Shown here in pieces: positions 23,962-32,757 of a DNA stretch of 35,082 nt; positions within the stretch are counted from its first letter, which is position 1, and each line of letters opens with the position of its first letter. The DNA lies in assembly GCA_934271265.1 (NCBI GenBank), contig CAKQRE010000018.1, forward strand, positions 1 to 35,082, given 5' to 3'. The notes beneath the pieces were generated by a model. The model did no database searches. It was given only the letters and a program-made list of their open reading frames with translations, and was not told where the DNA came from. The DNA is from an uncultured Clostridia bacterium (lineage in GTDB: Bacteria; Bacillota; Clostridia; Christensenellales; Borkfalkiaceae). The position numbers were made by a program, and so were the translations under genes.

Positions 23962-25884
23962 TCATCGGCTCTTCGCAAAGCGGAAAGCGTTGAAAAGCGC
24001 AAACAGATCGACAAGGGCGGCAAGAGGAAGGATCAACCACAAGGCGTCCGCTTTTCCCGTAAGTTTTAACGCAAGGAACAAAGCAAGCAGGATCGCTTTC
24101 CCCGCGATCTCCGCGACTTTGTTTGCCCTTTTCGCTTTTTTCCGCGCGATACAGCTTTTTAAAAGCCCCGGCAGGCTGCGGATCTCTCCGTCCGAAAGGG
24201 AAACCCCTTTTTCGGCGATCCCGTTCATCCCGACGGCGAGCGGGCATTTCCCCTTTACCCCGTCGTCCGCGCCGTTATCGCCGACGTATAGCGTACCCTC
24301 TTCCGAAGCGGTTTTTACCTTATATGCGGAAGACGCGCCCGAATAGGATCTCGCGATCCCGACCTTTTTCCCGAGCGCGGAAACGGCGGAGTTACAGTCG
24401 GAACTCACCAGAACGGAGGACACGCCGAGATCGCCCGCAAGCTCTCTCACCGCGCCGGCGGCGTTTTCCTTCACCCGGTAAAGCACTTCGAGCATTCCCG
24501 TAAAACGCCCGTCTTTCGCAATATAAACGGGAGTGTTTTCCCCTTCGTATGCGGGGACTTCGATCCCGTTTTCTTCCGCGAATTTTTTATTGCCCGCCAC
24601 GACGGTCTTCCCGTCGACCAGACAGACAACACCTTTGTTTTCCCGTTCCTTTCTCTCCGAAACCTCGCCCTCGGCGTTTTCGTCCGCAAGCGCGGCAAGC
24701 GGATGCTTACTGCCCTTTATGGCAAGAGAGAACAGACGAAGCGTTTTTTCCCGATCGCCCGTCACCCCGACAACGGAGCACGATCTTTCCGTGAGGACGC
24801 CTTTCCCGTCGAACGCGACTTTTTTCACTTCCGCCAGCCGATCGAAGGTCTCCTCCCCGCAGTTGCAATAAATCTTTTTTCCGAACAGACCGATCGCGAA
24901 GAAACAGGCGTCGCCCGCAACGCTTTCGAAATAAGCTCCCGCCGTTCCGAACAAGGCGATCCCGAGCCCCGTATAAAGCCAGCGGGACGTCAGGAGATCA
25001 CCGTACGATCCGATATGAAAGAGAGGGGGAACGAACGCGACGAGAACGCCGGCGCCCAGAAAAACGAGATTGCAGATCACTTTCTTTTTCTTCAGGCTTT
25101 CCGCCTTTGCGTCTCTTCTCGCCTTCAATCCGTCGAGGTATTCCTTCTCCCCGCGAAGAAGGGCTCTTTCCTCTTCCGTTTCCGCATTTTCGATCGCTTC
25201 CGAAATTCCGTCGATCTTTTTTTCGGCAAATCCGTTTCCGATAAAGCGCGCAAAATTCAGAAAAGCGTAAAGGAACATCGCGAAACATCCCGTCGCCTGA
25301 TAGCCGAGATACAAAAAGGCGAGCGACGAAAGGGTCACGATCGCCTCTTCGCCGATATATTCCTTCTTTGCGATTTTTTCGATCGCGGTGTAAAACGTCG
25401 CGTAGCCCGCAAAAACAAAGCCGATCATATAGATCCACATGCGCGCCGTTTCGTGTTTCTTCATGAACAGCCCGACGATCATCAGCACGAAAGAAATACC
25501 GAGCACGACGATCCGTTCCGCCAGATCGGACCTGCGCTCTTCTTTCTTTTCCCTCGTCACGCTCTTTTTCGGCTCCTCTTCCGGCTTGATCTCCTCTTCG
25601 TTCACCTCTTCGGTAAAGCCTTTCGATTCGAGCGTTTCCGTTCCGTCGCCGTCGAGCACAAGCTCTGCGCCGATCTCGGAAAACAAAGCCATCACGGCGG
25701 TCAGAACGTCGTATTCGCTCGCCCATTCGTCAATGGCATACGTCACGTCCTCCGCCTCGTAATCGAATTCCGCCGCCGTAACGCCGTCGGTCGCCTTCAG
25801 TTTTTTCAGAAGCTCCGCAAGCGTTTCGTTTGCTTTGAAATCGAGTCCGTTCACGCGATAAGTGAACGTTCTTTTTCCTTCCAC
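23962..25884 (-). CDS. Degenerate P1B-type ATPase-like membrane protein (probable pseudoenzyme)
   Basis: A 640-residue membrane protein that aligns by eye along its length to heavy-metal P-type ATPases but lacks their key residues. I place the start at the GTG at 25884, with AAGGAGG five bases upstream; the ATG at 25959 lacks a ribosome site. An N-terminal HMA-like region without the CxxC metal site is followed by an acidic linker, then membrane helices. The actuator domain with TGE is replaced by about 45 charged residues (near 220-265). The ion-channel CPC motif is absent. The phosphorylation loop DKTGTLT reads DGKGVLT (Asp at about 359). The HP motif of the P1B nucleotide domain is retained (GSKHPLA), while the TGD and GDGxND motifs are altered to SSD and GDNGADD. 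Two more helices close the protein. The frame is open throughout, so it is maintained as a protein, but ion pumping by the usual cycle is unlikely. Confidence 0.75.
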   Translation of the reverse strand: MEGKRTFTYRVNGLDFKANETLAELLKKLKATDGVTAAEFDYEAEDVTYAIDEWASEYDVLTAVMALFSEIGAELVLDGDGTETLESKGFTEEVNEEEIKPEEEPKKSVTREKKEERRSDLAERIVVLGISFVLMIVGLFMKKHETARMWIYMIGFVFAGYATFYTAIEKIAKKEYIGEEAIVTLSSLAFLYLGYQATGCFAMFLYAFLNFARFIGNGFAEKKIDGISEAIENAETEEERALLRGEKEYLDGLKARRDAKAESLKKKKVICNLVFLGAGVLVAFVPPLFHIGSYGDLLTSRWLYTGLGIALFGTAGAYFESVAGDACFFAIGLFGKKIYCNCGEETFDRLAEVKKVAFDGKGVLTERSCSVVGVTGDREKTLRLFSLAIKGSKHPLAALADENAEGEVSERKERENKGVVCLVDGKTVVAGNKKFAEENGIEVPAYEGENTPVYIAKDGRFTGMLEVLYRVKENAAGAVRELAGDLGVSSVLVSSDCNSAVSALGKKVGIARSYSGASSAYKVKTASEEGTLYVGDNGADDGVKGKCPLAVGMNGIAEKGVSLSDGEIRSLPGLLKSCIARKKAKRANKVAEIAGKAILLALFLALKLTGKADALWLILPLAALVDLFALFNAFRFAKSR

Positions 25885-25948
25885 TTTAACCTCCTTCTTT
25901 ATGCGTTTCCGCACAAAAGATAAGCCGTTTATCAGTAAATTTTTCCCT

Positions 25949-25984
25949 ATGCCAGACAAGTGTAATACGAACCTTGCCTGGCAT
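25949..25984. repeat. 36-bp palindromic repeat, copy 1
   Basis: ATGCCAGACAAG at the left end is nearly the inverse complement of CTTGCCTGGCAT at the right end, with the core ATACGAACCTTGC in the right half. Two further copies are at 34398-34433 and 34432-34467. It lies between the M29 aminopeptidase gene and the degenerate ATPase gene. Confidence 0.75.
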
Positions 25985-26044
25985 CCCCGCCCGTATTATG
26001 CTTTTTGAATCGAGCTTTCCTCAGAAAACGATTTTTAAAACCTT

Positions 26045-27277
26045 TCAGATCGCCCAGTCCCCGTTCTCGAAGACGACTAATTTTTCGCCGTTTCCCTTTT
26101 CGGCAACGATCGAAAGATCTTCCGTTCCCACCATAAAATCAACGTGCTCGAGAGAATGATTCAGTCCTTTTTCTTTCAGCTGTTCTTCCGTCATATCGCC
26201 GCCGCCCTCAATGCAGCAGGGATAACAATCGCCGAGCGCGAAATGACAGGACGCATTTTCGTCGAACAGCGTTTCGTAAAACATGGCGCCGAGCGTCTGT
26301 ATGGGAGAATGATACCCCACGAGAGCGATCTCGCCGAGACTGCGGGAGCCTTCGTCCGTCTCCACGATACTTTTCAGATTCTCATATCCCTCTTTCGCGC
26401 CGTAACCGACGATCTTCCCGTCCTTGAATTCGAACCAGAAATCCCTGATCATCTGACCGTTCCGGCAAAGGGGCTTGCTCGCGACGAGTTTTCCGTTCGC
26501 CGTGCGGTAATCGGGACAGGAGAACACCTCTTCCGTCGGCATGTTGGCGGTAAACGGGATCCCGTCCGGCACGCTCTTTTCCGCACCGCCGCAGAAGATA
26601 TACCCTTTCGGCATGGCAACCGTAAAATCGGTACCGAGAGAATTGCGATAGGTAAAACTGCGGATCTTCGCGCCGTTTAAAACAGCGGAACGCCGTTCGA
26701 GATTTTTCTGATGTTCTTCCCATGCCGCCACGGGATCTTCCGCGTCGAGCCGCATGGTCTTCGCGATATATTCCCACTGTTTTTTCACCGCTTCGCGCGC
26801 GGAGAGATCGGGAAACATCTTCTTTGCCCACGCCTTGTTCGGGTAACTGCCGATGCACCAGCGTATTTTATTGGAAGAGGTATACTCGCGGAATTCCGCA
26901 AGCGCCTTGGCGCGCGCCCTTCTCGCCGCCGCCGTTTTTTCGGGATCGATCCCTTTCAGGTTTTCGGGATCGTCTGACAGGATCACGAGATAGGCGATCT
27001 TTTTTTCGATAAAATGTTTGCGCTGTGCGATCACCCATTCCGGCACTTCGGAAAGAGACCGCTTCGTGCGGTAACGATATCCCATGCGGGCGATCTTTTC
27101 GTCCGACCAGAGCATTTCCACGTTCACCGCTTTTTTGCGGTAAGCGCAAAGGGCGATCTCTTCGGCGAGATCCGCCGCCCCGATCGGGGACGAAACGACG
27201 AGCGTTTCCCCTTTCTGCAGGTTCACGCCCGTACCGACAAGAAGTTCGGCGTATTTTTTCAGTATCGATTTCTGCAT
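26045..27277 (-). CDS. M29 family aminopeptidase
   Basis: A cytoplasmic metallo-aminopeptidase of the AmpS/PepS/aminopeptidase T type, 410 residues, the usual length. The metal ligands fall where the family has them: E250 in TEE, E316, H345, H378 and D380 near the C-terminus. These enzymes release N-terminal residues with broad specificity and bind two metal ions. The start has AAGGA upstream at a spacing of about eight bases. It has a strong promoter of its own and is divergent from the CtpE-like ATPase; nothing else marks it as part of an operon, as the next gene downstream has its own ribosome site after a 160-base gap. Confidence 0.93.
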   Translation of the reverse strand: MQKSILKKYAELLVGTGVNLQKGETLVVSSPIGAADLAEEIALCAYRKKAVNVEMLWSDEKIARMGYRYRTKRSLSEVPEWVIAQRKHFIEKKIAYLVILSDDPENLKGIDPEKTAAARRARAKALAEFREYTSSNKIRWCIGSYPNKAWAKKMFPDLSAREAVKKQWEYIAKTMRLDAEDPVAAWEEHQKNLERRSAVLNGAKIRSFTYRNSLGTDFTVAMPKGYIFCGGAEKSVPDGIPFTANMPTEEVFSCPDYRTANGKLVASKPLCRNGQMIRDFWFEFKDGKIVGYGAKEGYENLKSIVETDEGSRSLGEIALVGYHSPIQTLGAMFYETLFDENASCHFALGDCYPCCIEGGGDMTEEQLKEKGLNHSLEHVDFMVGTEDLSIVAEKGNGEKLVVFENGDWAI

Positions 27278-27354
27278 CGTTTATTTCCTTTCCGGCGCCC
27301 GTCCGCCCCGCCCGCGCGAAAGCAAAAGGGCTCCGGCACTTTTTTTCTTCTTCA

Positions 27355-27383
27355 AGTATACCGAAATTCGCGTGAAAAGTCAA
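27355..27383 (-). promoter_or_regulatory. Promoter of the M29 aminopeptidase gene
   Basis: On the minus strand TTGACT (27383-27378), a 17-base spacer and TATACT (27360-27355). It lies 78 bases from the start codon and 28 bases from the oppositely directed promoter of the ATPase gene. Confidence 0.82.
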
Positions 27384-27411
27384 CAAAGATAGTGAAAAGC
27401 TGTTATAAACC

Positions 27412-27440
27412 TTGAATTATTTCCGTAATTATGTTATAAT
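27412..27440 (+). promoter_or_regulatory. Promoter of the CtpE-like ATPase gene
   Basis: TTGAAT at 27412-27417 and TATAAT at 27435-27440 are separated by 17 bases. Transcription would start near 27447, just before the 5' UTR hairpin. Confidence 0.85.
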
Positions 27441-27451
27441 TTCCGTAACAA

Positions 27452-27485
27452 GGCGCGGAAATCCTTCATAAACGGATCCCGCGCC
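27452..27485 (+). promoter_or_regulatory. Strong hairpin in the 5' UTR of the CtpE-like ATPase
   Basis: GGCGCGG (27452-27458) pairs with CCGCGCC (27479-27485) and ATCC (27461-27464) with GGAT (27474-27477), around a nine-base loop. It starts within about ten bases of the predicted transcription start and ends about 15 bases before the ribosome site. No U tract follows, so it is not a simple attenuator. Confidence 0.55.
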
Positions 27486-27513
27486 GACCATTTTCCGACA
27501 AAAGGGGTAAACC

Positions 27514-30081
27514 ATGAGTCATATAAAGAAAACGCAGGACGAGATCCGCCGCCAGATCGACAGCGTGATCATCCCACTGGCAAAAGTGCAGACGGTAAGA
27601 AAGAAAGCGGGAAAAAAGCCCGTGCCCGTTCCGCCCGAAAACAGATTCCCGCCCGACCCGAGAAAGGGGCTTTCGACCAATCAGGTAAGCGAACGGATGC
27701 TGCAAGGGCAATTCAACCGCAAGGGAAAACAGTATTCCAAATCGACGGCGAAGATCATATGTTCCAACCTGTTCACCTTTTTTAACCTGCTGTGTCTGAT
27801 CTGTATCGTCGCCCTGATCTTCGTGAAAGCTTCCGTGTTCAATTTCACGTTTGCCTTAACGTATATCTTCAATCTTTCGATCGGGATCTTCCAGGAGATC
27901 AAAGCCAAAAAGGCGATCGAAAAACTTTCCCTTTTAAACACGCCGACGGCGCAGGTCGTTCGGGACGGCAGGTTGACGGACGTCTCCGTGAACGACATCG
28001 TTCTCGACGACGTGATCCGTTTCGGTTCGGGCAACCAGATCTCTGCGGACTGCACCGTGCTGGAAGGAATGATCGAGGTGAACGAGTCCCTCCTGACGGG
28101 CGAATCCGTCCCCGTGCGCAAGCAACAGGGAGACGCCCTCTATGCCGGCAGTTTCGTGGTAAGCGGTTCCGCTTACGCCGTTGCCGATAAAGTGGGAGAA
28201 GACCGCTATATCCAGACGCTCAGCGCAAAGGCGAAAAAATTCAAAAAGCCTTCTTCCGAACTTCTCCGTTCTCTCCTGTGGATCATCCGCTGTATCGGCA
28301 TTCTCATCGTGCCGATCGGCGCAGGCGTATTATTCACCAATTATAAAGTAACGATCTCCGGCGGATTGCCGGAATTCGTGCGGAACGGAGCTCTTACTTT
28401 CGAAGGCATGCGCGAGATCATCTCGAGAACGACTTCCGTTATCATCGGCATGATCCCCGCCGGTATGTTCCTGCTCACCACCCTCGCGCTGGCGATCGGC
28501 GTCGTCCGCCTCGCAAAAAGAAACACTTCCGTGCAGGACATGTATTCTCTCGAAATGCTTGCCCGCGTCGACGTGCTCTGTCTCGACAAAACGGGAACGA
28601 TCACGGACGGAAGAATGAAAGTGGCGAACTGTATTCTTTTCAACAGCTCTTACCGCTATTCGCTGAACGATATCATATCGTCCATGCAATACGCCCTGCC
28701 GGACAATAACCAGACTGCGATCGCCCTGAAATCTTATTTCGGAAACGACCTGAAACTTGCGGCGTCGAAAGCGATCCCCTTCTCGTCGGGCAGAAAATAT
28801 TCGGCGGTCTGTCTGAACGATACCGAATCCGATCTCGGCACCTTCGCCCTCGGCGCGCCCGAATTCGTGATGGGAAAGAAAACCCTTTCCCGCAACGTGC
28901 AGACGCAGATCAACCGCTATACCGCGCTCGGTCAGAGGGTCCTTCTTCTCGCCCACTCTCCGAACGCCCCGACGGGAGACACCCTGCCTTACGACTTAAA
29001 ACCCTTCGCCCTGATCACTCTGACGGACAACGTGAGAAGAGACGCGATCAAGACGATCAACTGGTTCAAGAAAAACGACGTTGCGGTCAAAGTTATTTCG
29101 GGCGACAACCCGGTGACCGTTTCCGAGGTCGCCCGCCGTGCGGGCGTGGAAGGCGCCGACCGCTACGTTTCCCTTGACGGTATGAGCGACAGCGAAGTGA
29201 TAAACGTCGCTACGAAATACAATGTTTTCGGCAGAGTTTCGCCCGAACAGAAAGCGTTGCTCGTTCAGGCGCTCAAAACGGCGGGGCATACCGTTGCCAT
29301 GACGGGCGACGGCGTGAACGATATCCTTGCCATGAAAGAATCCGACTGTTCGATCACCGTGGCTACGGGAAGCGACGCGACGAAAAACATCGCCCACCTC
29401 GTTCTGATGGACAACAATTTCGATTCTCTGCCCGCCGTGGTCGGAGAGGGACGAAGAGTGATCAACAACATCGAAAAATCATCTTCTCTTTACCTGATGA
29501 AAACGCTGTTTATCACCTTATTCGCCATCATGTCCATTTTAAGAGGAACCCTTTTCCCCTTCGACAATCAGATGCTCGTTCTTCTCGAAACGGTCGTGAT
29601 CGGGCTCGGTTCGCTCTCCCTTTCCCTTCAAACGAACATGAACAAGGTGGACGGAAAGTTTATCTCCTACGTATTCGCCCATGCGATACCGGGCGCGACG
29701 ATCCTGATTTTAAACGTGCTTGCATTCGACGTTTTAAACTCTCTCCCGTGGGAGATCGTCATTCCGCCCGATTTCAAAGACACCTTGATGGTCGCCGCGC
29801 TGACGTTCGGCGGGCTCGTGTACCTTTACATTATCTGCAAACCGCTCAATCTGTTCCGCGGCGTGCTCGTTTTCGTATTGACGGCGATCTGTATCGTTTT
29901 CATCGGATTTTTAATGCCGCTGTTCAACCTGCCCAACATTTTCTCCGATCCGAAAGACAACTGGCAATACGTCGTTCTTCTTCTCTGCTTGCTCCAGTTC
30001 GACGTGACGCTCGCCCACTTCCTCACCTTCGTGACCGAAAAGATCCGGAGCGAAGTGAAATTCGGCGCGTCCGCCCGCTGA
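27514..30081 (+). CDS. CtpE-like P-type cation-transporting ATPase
   Basis: An intact P-type ATPase of 855 residues. The actuator motif TGES is at 195-198, helix 4 carries IPAG at 314-317, the phosphorylation site DKTGT begins at Asp358, and TGDGVND is at 597-603. The arrangement and helix 4 sequence resemble the CtpE subfamily, whose mycobacterial member has been linked to calcium uptake; the ion here is not proved. The N-terminal 80 residues are cytoplasmic and basic. About ten membrane helices are expected, with six after the catalytic domains. AAGGGG lies six bases before the ATG. Expression uses its own promoter and a structured 5' UTR. It is the only complete P-type ATPase in the window and contrasts with the degenerate one at 23962-25884. 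Confidence 0.92.
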   Translation: MSHIKKTQDEIRRQIDSVIIPLAKVQTVRKKAGKKPVPVPPENRFPPDPRKGLSTNQVSERMLQGQFNRKGKQYSKSTAKIICSNLFTFFNLLCLICIVALIFVKASVFNFTFALTYIFNLSIGIFQEIKAKKAIEKLSLLNTPTAQVVRDGRLTDVSVNDIVLDDVIRFGSGNQISADCTVLEGMIEVNESLLTGESVPVRKQQGDALYAGSFVVSGSAYAVADKVGEDRYIQTLSAKAKKFKKPSSELLRSLLWIIRCIGILIVPIGAGVLFTNYKVTISGGLPEFVRNGALTFEGMREIISRTTSVIIGMIPAGMFLLTTLALAIGVVRLAKRNTSVQDMYSLEMLARVDVLCLDKTGTITDGRMKVANCILFNSSYRYSLNDIISSMQYALPDNNQTAIALKSYFGNDLKLAASKAIPFSSGRKYSAVCLNDTESDLGTFALGAPEFVMGKKTLSRNVQTQINRYTALGQRVLLLAHSPNAPTGDTLPYDLKPFALITLTDNVRRDAIKTINWFKKNDVAVKVISGDNPVTVSEVARRAGVEGADRYVSLDGMSDSEVINVATKYNVFGRVSPEQKALLVQALKTAGHTVAMTGDGVNDILAMKESDCSITVATGSDATKNIAHLVLMDNNFDSLPAVVGEGRRVINNIEKSSSLYLMKTLFITLFAIMSILRGTLFPFDNQMLVLLETVVIGLGSLSLSLQTNMNKVDGKFISYVFAHAIPGATILILNVLAFDVLNSLPWEIVIPPDFKDTLMVAALTFGGLVYLYIICKPLNLFRGVLVFVLTAICIVFIGFLMPLFNLPNIFSDPKDNWQYVVLLLCLLQFDVTLAHFLTFVTEKIRSEVKFGASAR

Positions 30082-30195
30082 TTCGCCGCGAAAAAACAGG
30101 TTCTTTCTGAAAACATATCGGAAACATGCCCGGTACCATTAACAGGATAAACGATATTGCCGTCGTTCCGTTATGATCGGTTTCCGGAATATACG

Positions 30196-30240
30196 AAAAA
30201 CCGCAGGGATCCTTTGGGATCGCCTGCGGTTTTTGTCTTT
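30196..30240. terminator. Strong bidirectional terminator after the CtpE-like ATPase
   Basis: AAAAACCGCAGG (30196-30207) pairs with CCTGCGGTTTTT (30223-30234), with inner GATCC/GGATC pairing, followed by GTCTTT. The A and T runs at both ends allow action in both directions. The stretch 30082-30383 between the two convergent genes holds only this terminator and the one at 30296-30328; I see no gene in it. Confidence 0.85.
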
Positions 30241-30295
30241 ATGCTGCAAAAAAGGACGGAATGATAAAACTTCTCTTACCACGAACCGTATCACC

Positions 30296-30328
30296 AAAAA
30301 AAACACCGCTTTCCTTCCCGGAAAACGG
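30296..30328 (-). terminator. Terminator of the glycosyltransferase gene
   Basis: On the minus strand CCGTTTTCC (30328-30320) pairs with GGAAAGCGG (30314-30306; one G-U pair) around a five-base loop, followed by TGTTTTTTTT. Confidence 0.8.
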
Positions 30329-30383
30329 AGTTTTTATTTTATCGGGCTTATACCGAAAGAGAAAACAATTACTGAGGTTGCCG

Positions 30384-32051
30384 TCAGTTGTTGGTACCGA
30401 CCGTTTTTCTTTTACCGCCCGGAACGCGGTAACCGGAACCGGCGGAACGATCGGGAGAATTTTCCTTCCGATCTTTAACGGAAATATTCGACAACGCAAT
30501 GATAAACGGAGCGGCGGCACAACCCGCCACCACGAAAATAACGGGCAGAAGGCTTCCGCAGGCAAATATCGCGGCAACCCCGATCAACGTTCCGAACAGG
30601 AGAGAATCGCGCGAATAGCGGATCGTTTCCGGAAAACGGAATTTTTCGGACTGTTTCGGCGTTACGATAAACGTCGCTTTTTTTCCGAAAATCCCGAGGA
30701 ATACCGTTCTCAGCATCATCGGCGCAAGGGACGCGTAAGTTGCCACGTTCACGATGAAATACGGGATCAACAGGAAAACGTTTTTCGTGCGCTGATAAAC
30801 GAACAGATCGGGGATCATGGGCGAACACAGGAAAAGGATCATGACGCCGTAAATCGCAAGCGAATAGCGGATGACGGGATACCCCAAAAACCCGAGAACG
30901 ATCGTGCAGACTGCGAGAAGGAAACTGAGCACGGGAACGATCGGCAGACTGTAATGCGACAGTTTGATATCAAGCTTTTCAAACCATGCCATTTTGCTGT
31001 TATCGATGTCTTTATTGTATTTCTTCATGTATTCGAGATTTCCCTGCGTCCACTTGCACTGCCGTTTCTTAAGCGAAACGTAGTTCACGGGGAATTCTTC
31101 GTAACAAAGGATATCGGGGGCGTAAATGATATCTAACCCTGCGTCTTTGATCTCCACCGCGAAGGAAATATCCTCTGCCACGACGAGGGGGAAACCGCCC
31201 GTCTTCTCGTAACATTCGCGGCTGATCGTCATTCCGTGCCCGATCAGGGCGTTCGCGCCGTAAAAGTTCTTGATCACCTGCACCGTTTCGCCGTTACTGC
31301 CGACGCAAAGCCCCATAAGCCGCTGAAACACGTTTTCGCCTTTCTTCGCTTTGTGTTTCGCCTGCACCGCGCCGCAGTTTTTATCGTAAGCAAAATATTT
31401 CAGCACCTGACGGATATAATCGGGCGGGATCACCTCGTCGCTGTCCAGCACGACGAAATAATCGTAATCCGTTCTTCCGGCAAGATAATTGTTCAAATTC
31501 CCCGCTTTGTATCCCGTTTTGTCCGTGCGGCGGATCACTTCCACGTTGGCGTGTTTGCAACGGTATGCGTCGATCTCCGCAAGACAGGAGGGATCCGAAC
31601 TGTCGTCCAGGATCACGGTTTTAAAATCGGGATAATCCTGCTTTCTGCATGCGGAAAGCGCGGCGGCGTTAAAATCGTTGCACGTGCAGTATAACAAAAG
31701 AACGCGGGGCGCATTCTGCGGATCGATCGGAACTTCTTTCACTTCCGCATACTTTTTCCCGAGTTTTTTTCGCAAAACGGCATAGCCGACCGAAAAGACA
31801 AAGTCTTTCAGACTTCCGAACCACAACGCGGCAAGAACGAGCGTATTGACCGCAAGCAAAGCGATGATAAACCCTTTCTTTACGGCGGAATAATCGCCGA
31901 GCCCGAGCACGACCCGCACGAACGCAAAACCGAGAAGGGCAACGCAGCCTGCCCAGGTACAAAGGATGATAACGTATAAAGTCGGTTTCTTTTTCATAAG
32001 TTTCGCATATGTCCTTTTCCGGACAAACTCCTTTTCGTATAGGCTTGACAT
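30384..32051 (-). CDS. Membrane family 2 glycosyltransferase (processive, BcsA-like)
   Basis: A 555-residue membrane enzyme with two N-terminal helices (about 24-46 and 58-78), a cytoplasmic GT-A domain and about five C-terminal helices. The motifs of processive GT2 enzymes are present: DD at 149-150, DSD at 203-205, ED at 293-294 and QCKW at 331-334, a variant of QxxRW with Lys in place of Arg. Such enzymes polymerise a UDP-sugar and extrude the chain; the sugar is unknown. Neither ATG at 32051 nor the one 18 codons later (32-residue shift not supported by motifs) has a good ribosome site; I keep the first. It is divergent from the ECF sigma factor gene and ends in its own terminator. Confidence 0.85.
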   Translation of the reverse strand: MSSLYEKEFVRKRTYAKLMKKKPTLYVIILCTWAGCVALLGFAFVRVVLGLGDYSAVKKGFIIALLAVNTLVLAALWFGSLKDFVFSVGYAVLRKKLGKKYAEVKEVPIDPQNAPRVLLLYCTCNDFNAAALSACRKQDYPDFKTVILDDSSDPSCLAEIDAYRCKHANVEVIRRTDKTGYKAGNLNNYLAGRTDYDYFVVLDSDEVIPPDYIRQVLKYFAYDKNCGAVQAKHKAKKGENVFQRLMGLCVGSNGETVQVIKNFYGANALIGHGMTISRECYEKTGGFPLVVAEDISFAVEIKDAGLDIIYAPDILCYEEFPVNYVSLKKRQCKWTQGNLEYMKKYNKDIDNSKMAWFEKLDIKLSHYSLPIVPVLSFLLAVCTIVLGFLGYPVIRYSLAIYGVMILFLCSPMIPDLFVYQRTKNVFLLIPYFIVNVATYASLAPMMLRTVFLGIFGKKATFIVTPKQSEKFRFPETIRYSRDSLLFGTLIGVAAIFACGSLLPVIFVVAGCAAAPFIIALSNISVKDRKENSPDRSAGSGYRVPGGKRKTVGTNN

Positions 32052-32159
32052 TCGCCGTAAAAACGGTAAGCGATGACGAATGCCGAGTTTACCTATAAAA
32101 CAATCATACCCTCTATTTTGTCCACGTTTTCCGAAAAATTTTCAATCCGTCGATTCCGC

Positions 32160-32188
32160 TTTACAAAAAAGGAAAGTTTCGGTATAAT
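32160..32188 (+). promoter_or_regulatory. Promoter of the ECF sigma factor gene
   Basis: TTTACA at 32160-32165 and TATAAT at 32183-32188 with a 17-base spacer. It is a sigma-A type promoter, so basal expression of the sigma gene need not depend on itself. Confidence 0.82.
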
Positions 32189-32223
32189 AATGATACGGCA
32201 TTGCACGGTTTACGGAGAAAACA

Positions 32224-32757
32224 ATGAAGGACGAATTATACGAAAAAACCGAATATGCACTCTCCCTGATCCGGGAGGGTAACGAGGCGGGAGTGGATCT
32301 GCTGTATTCCTTTATGGGAAAAATCATGTTTATGGTCGCCCGCGGGGTCGTAAAGGACGCCTGTCTGGCGGAAGACGTCGTTCAGGAAAGTTTTCTGAAG
32401 ATCGTAAAGAACGTCGGCAGATACAAAACGGGAACCAACGCTTATTCCTGGGTCTGCAAGATCGTCAGAAACACGGCGCTCAACGTTCTGAAATCATCGC
32501 AGAACCGCCCGACGGAGGATATAGACGATTTCTTCGGGCTTTCCGACGGTACCGATCTCGAAGAAAGAACGACAACGCAACTTCTCGTGGAAAAACTGCT
32601 CGATTCTCTCTCCCCGCCGATCGTAAAAAAAATGATCTGCATGAAATATTTTCTCGACATGACGGTGCGCGAGATCGCAAAAGAGATCGGGAAATCGAAA
32701 TCTTACGTAGCAAAAGAAATTTCGAAAGCGGAAGAATTTATGAAAAAACTTCTTTGA
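32224..32757 (+). CDS. ECF-type RNA polymerase sigma factor
   Basis: A 177-residue sigma-70 family protein with only regions 2 and 4. Region 2 covers about residues 20-85 (ACLAEDVVQESFLKIVKN, then YSWVCKIVRNTALNVLK), and region 4 about 120-172 with a helix-turn-helix (MTVREIAKEIGKSKSYVAKEI). GGAG lies six bases before the ATG. It is followed after 166 bases by a membrane protein gene that fits an anti-sigma factor, and it is divergent from a glycosyltransferase gene that is a plausible target. The last codons and the stop are in a 32-bp unit that is tandemly duplicated. Confidence 0.9.
   Translation: MKDELYEKTEYALSLIREGNEAGVDLLYSFMGKIMFMVARGVVKDACLAEDVVQESFLKIVKNVGRYKTGTNAYSWVCKIVRNTALNVLKSSQNRPTEDIDDFFGLSDGTDLEERTTTQLLVEKLLDSLSPPIVKKMICMKYFLDMTVREIAKEIGKSKSYVAKEISKAEEFMKKLL

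Noticed and set aside
25882..25959. Upstream ATG start for the degenerate ATPase, adding 25 residues
   Set aside because: That ATG has no ribosome site and lies in the palindromic repeat, while the GTG at 25884 has AAGGAGG at the right distance.
30173..30478. Small plus-strand gene between the ATPase and the glycosyltransferase
   Set aside because: The open frame runs through two strong terminators and into the antisense of the glycosyltransferase end, with no ribosome site.
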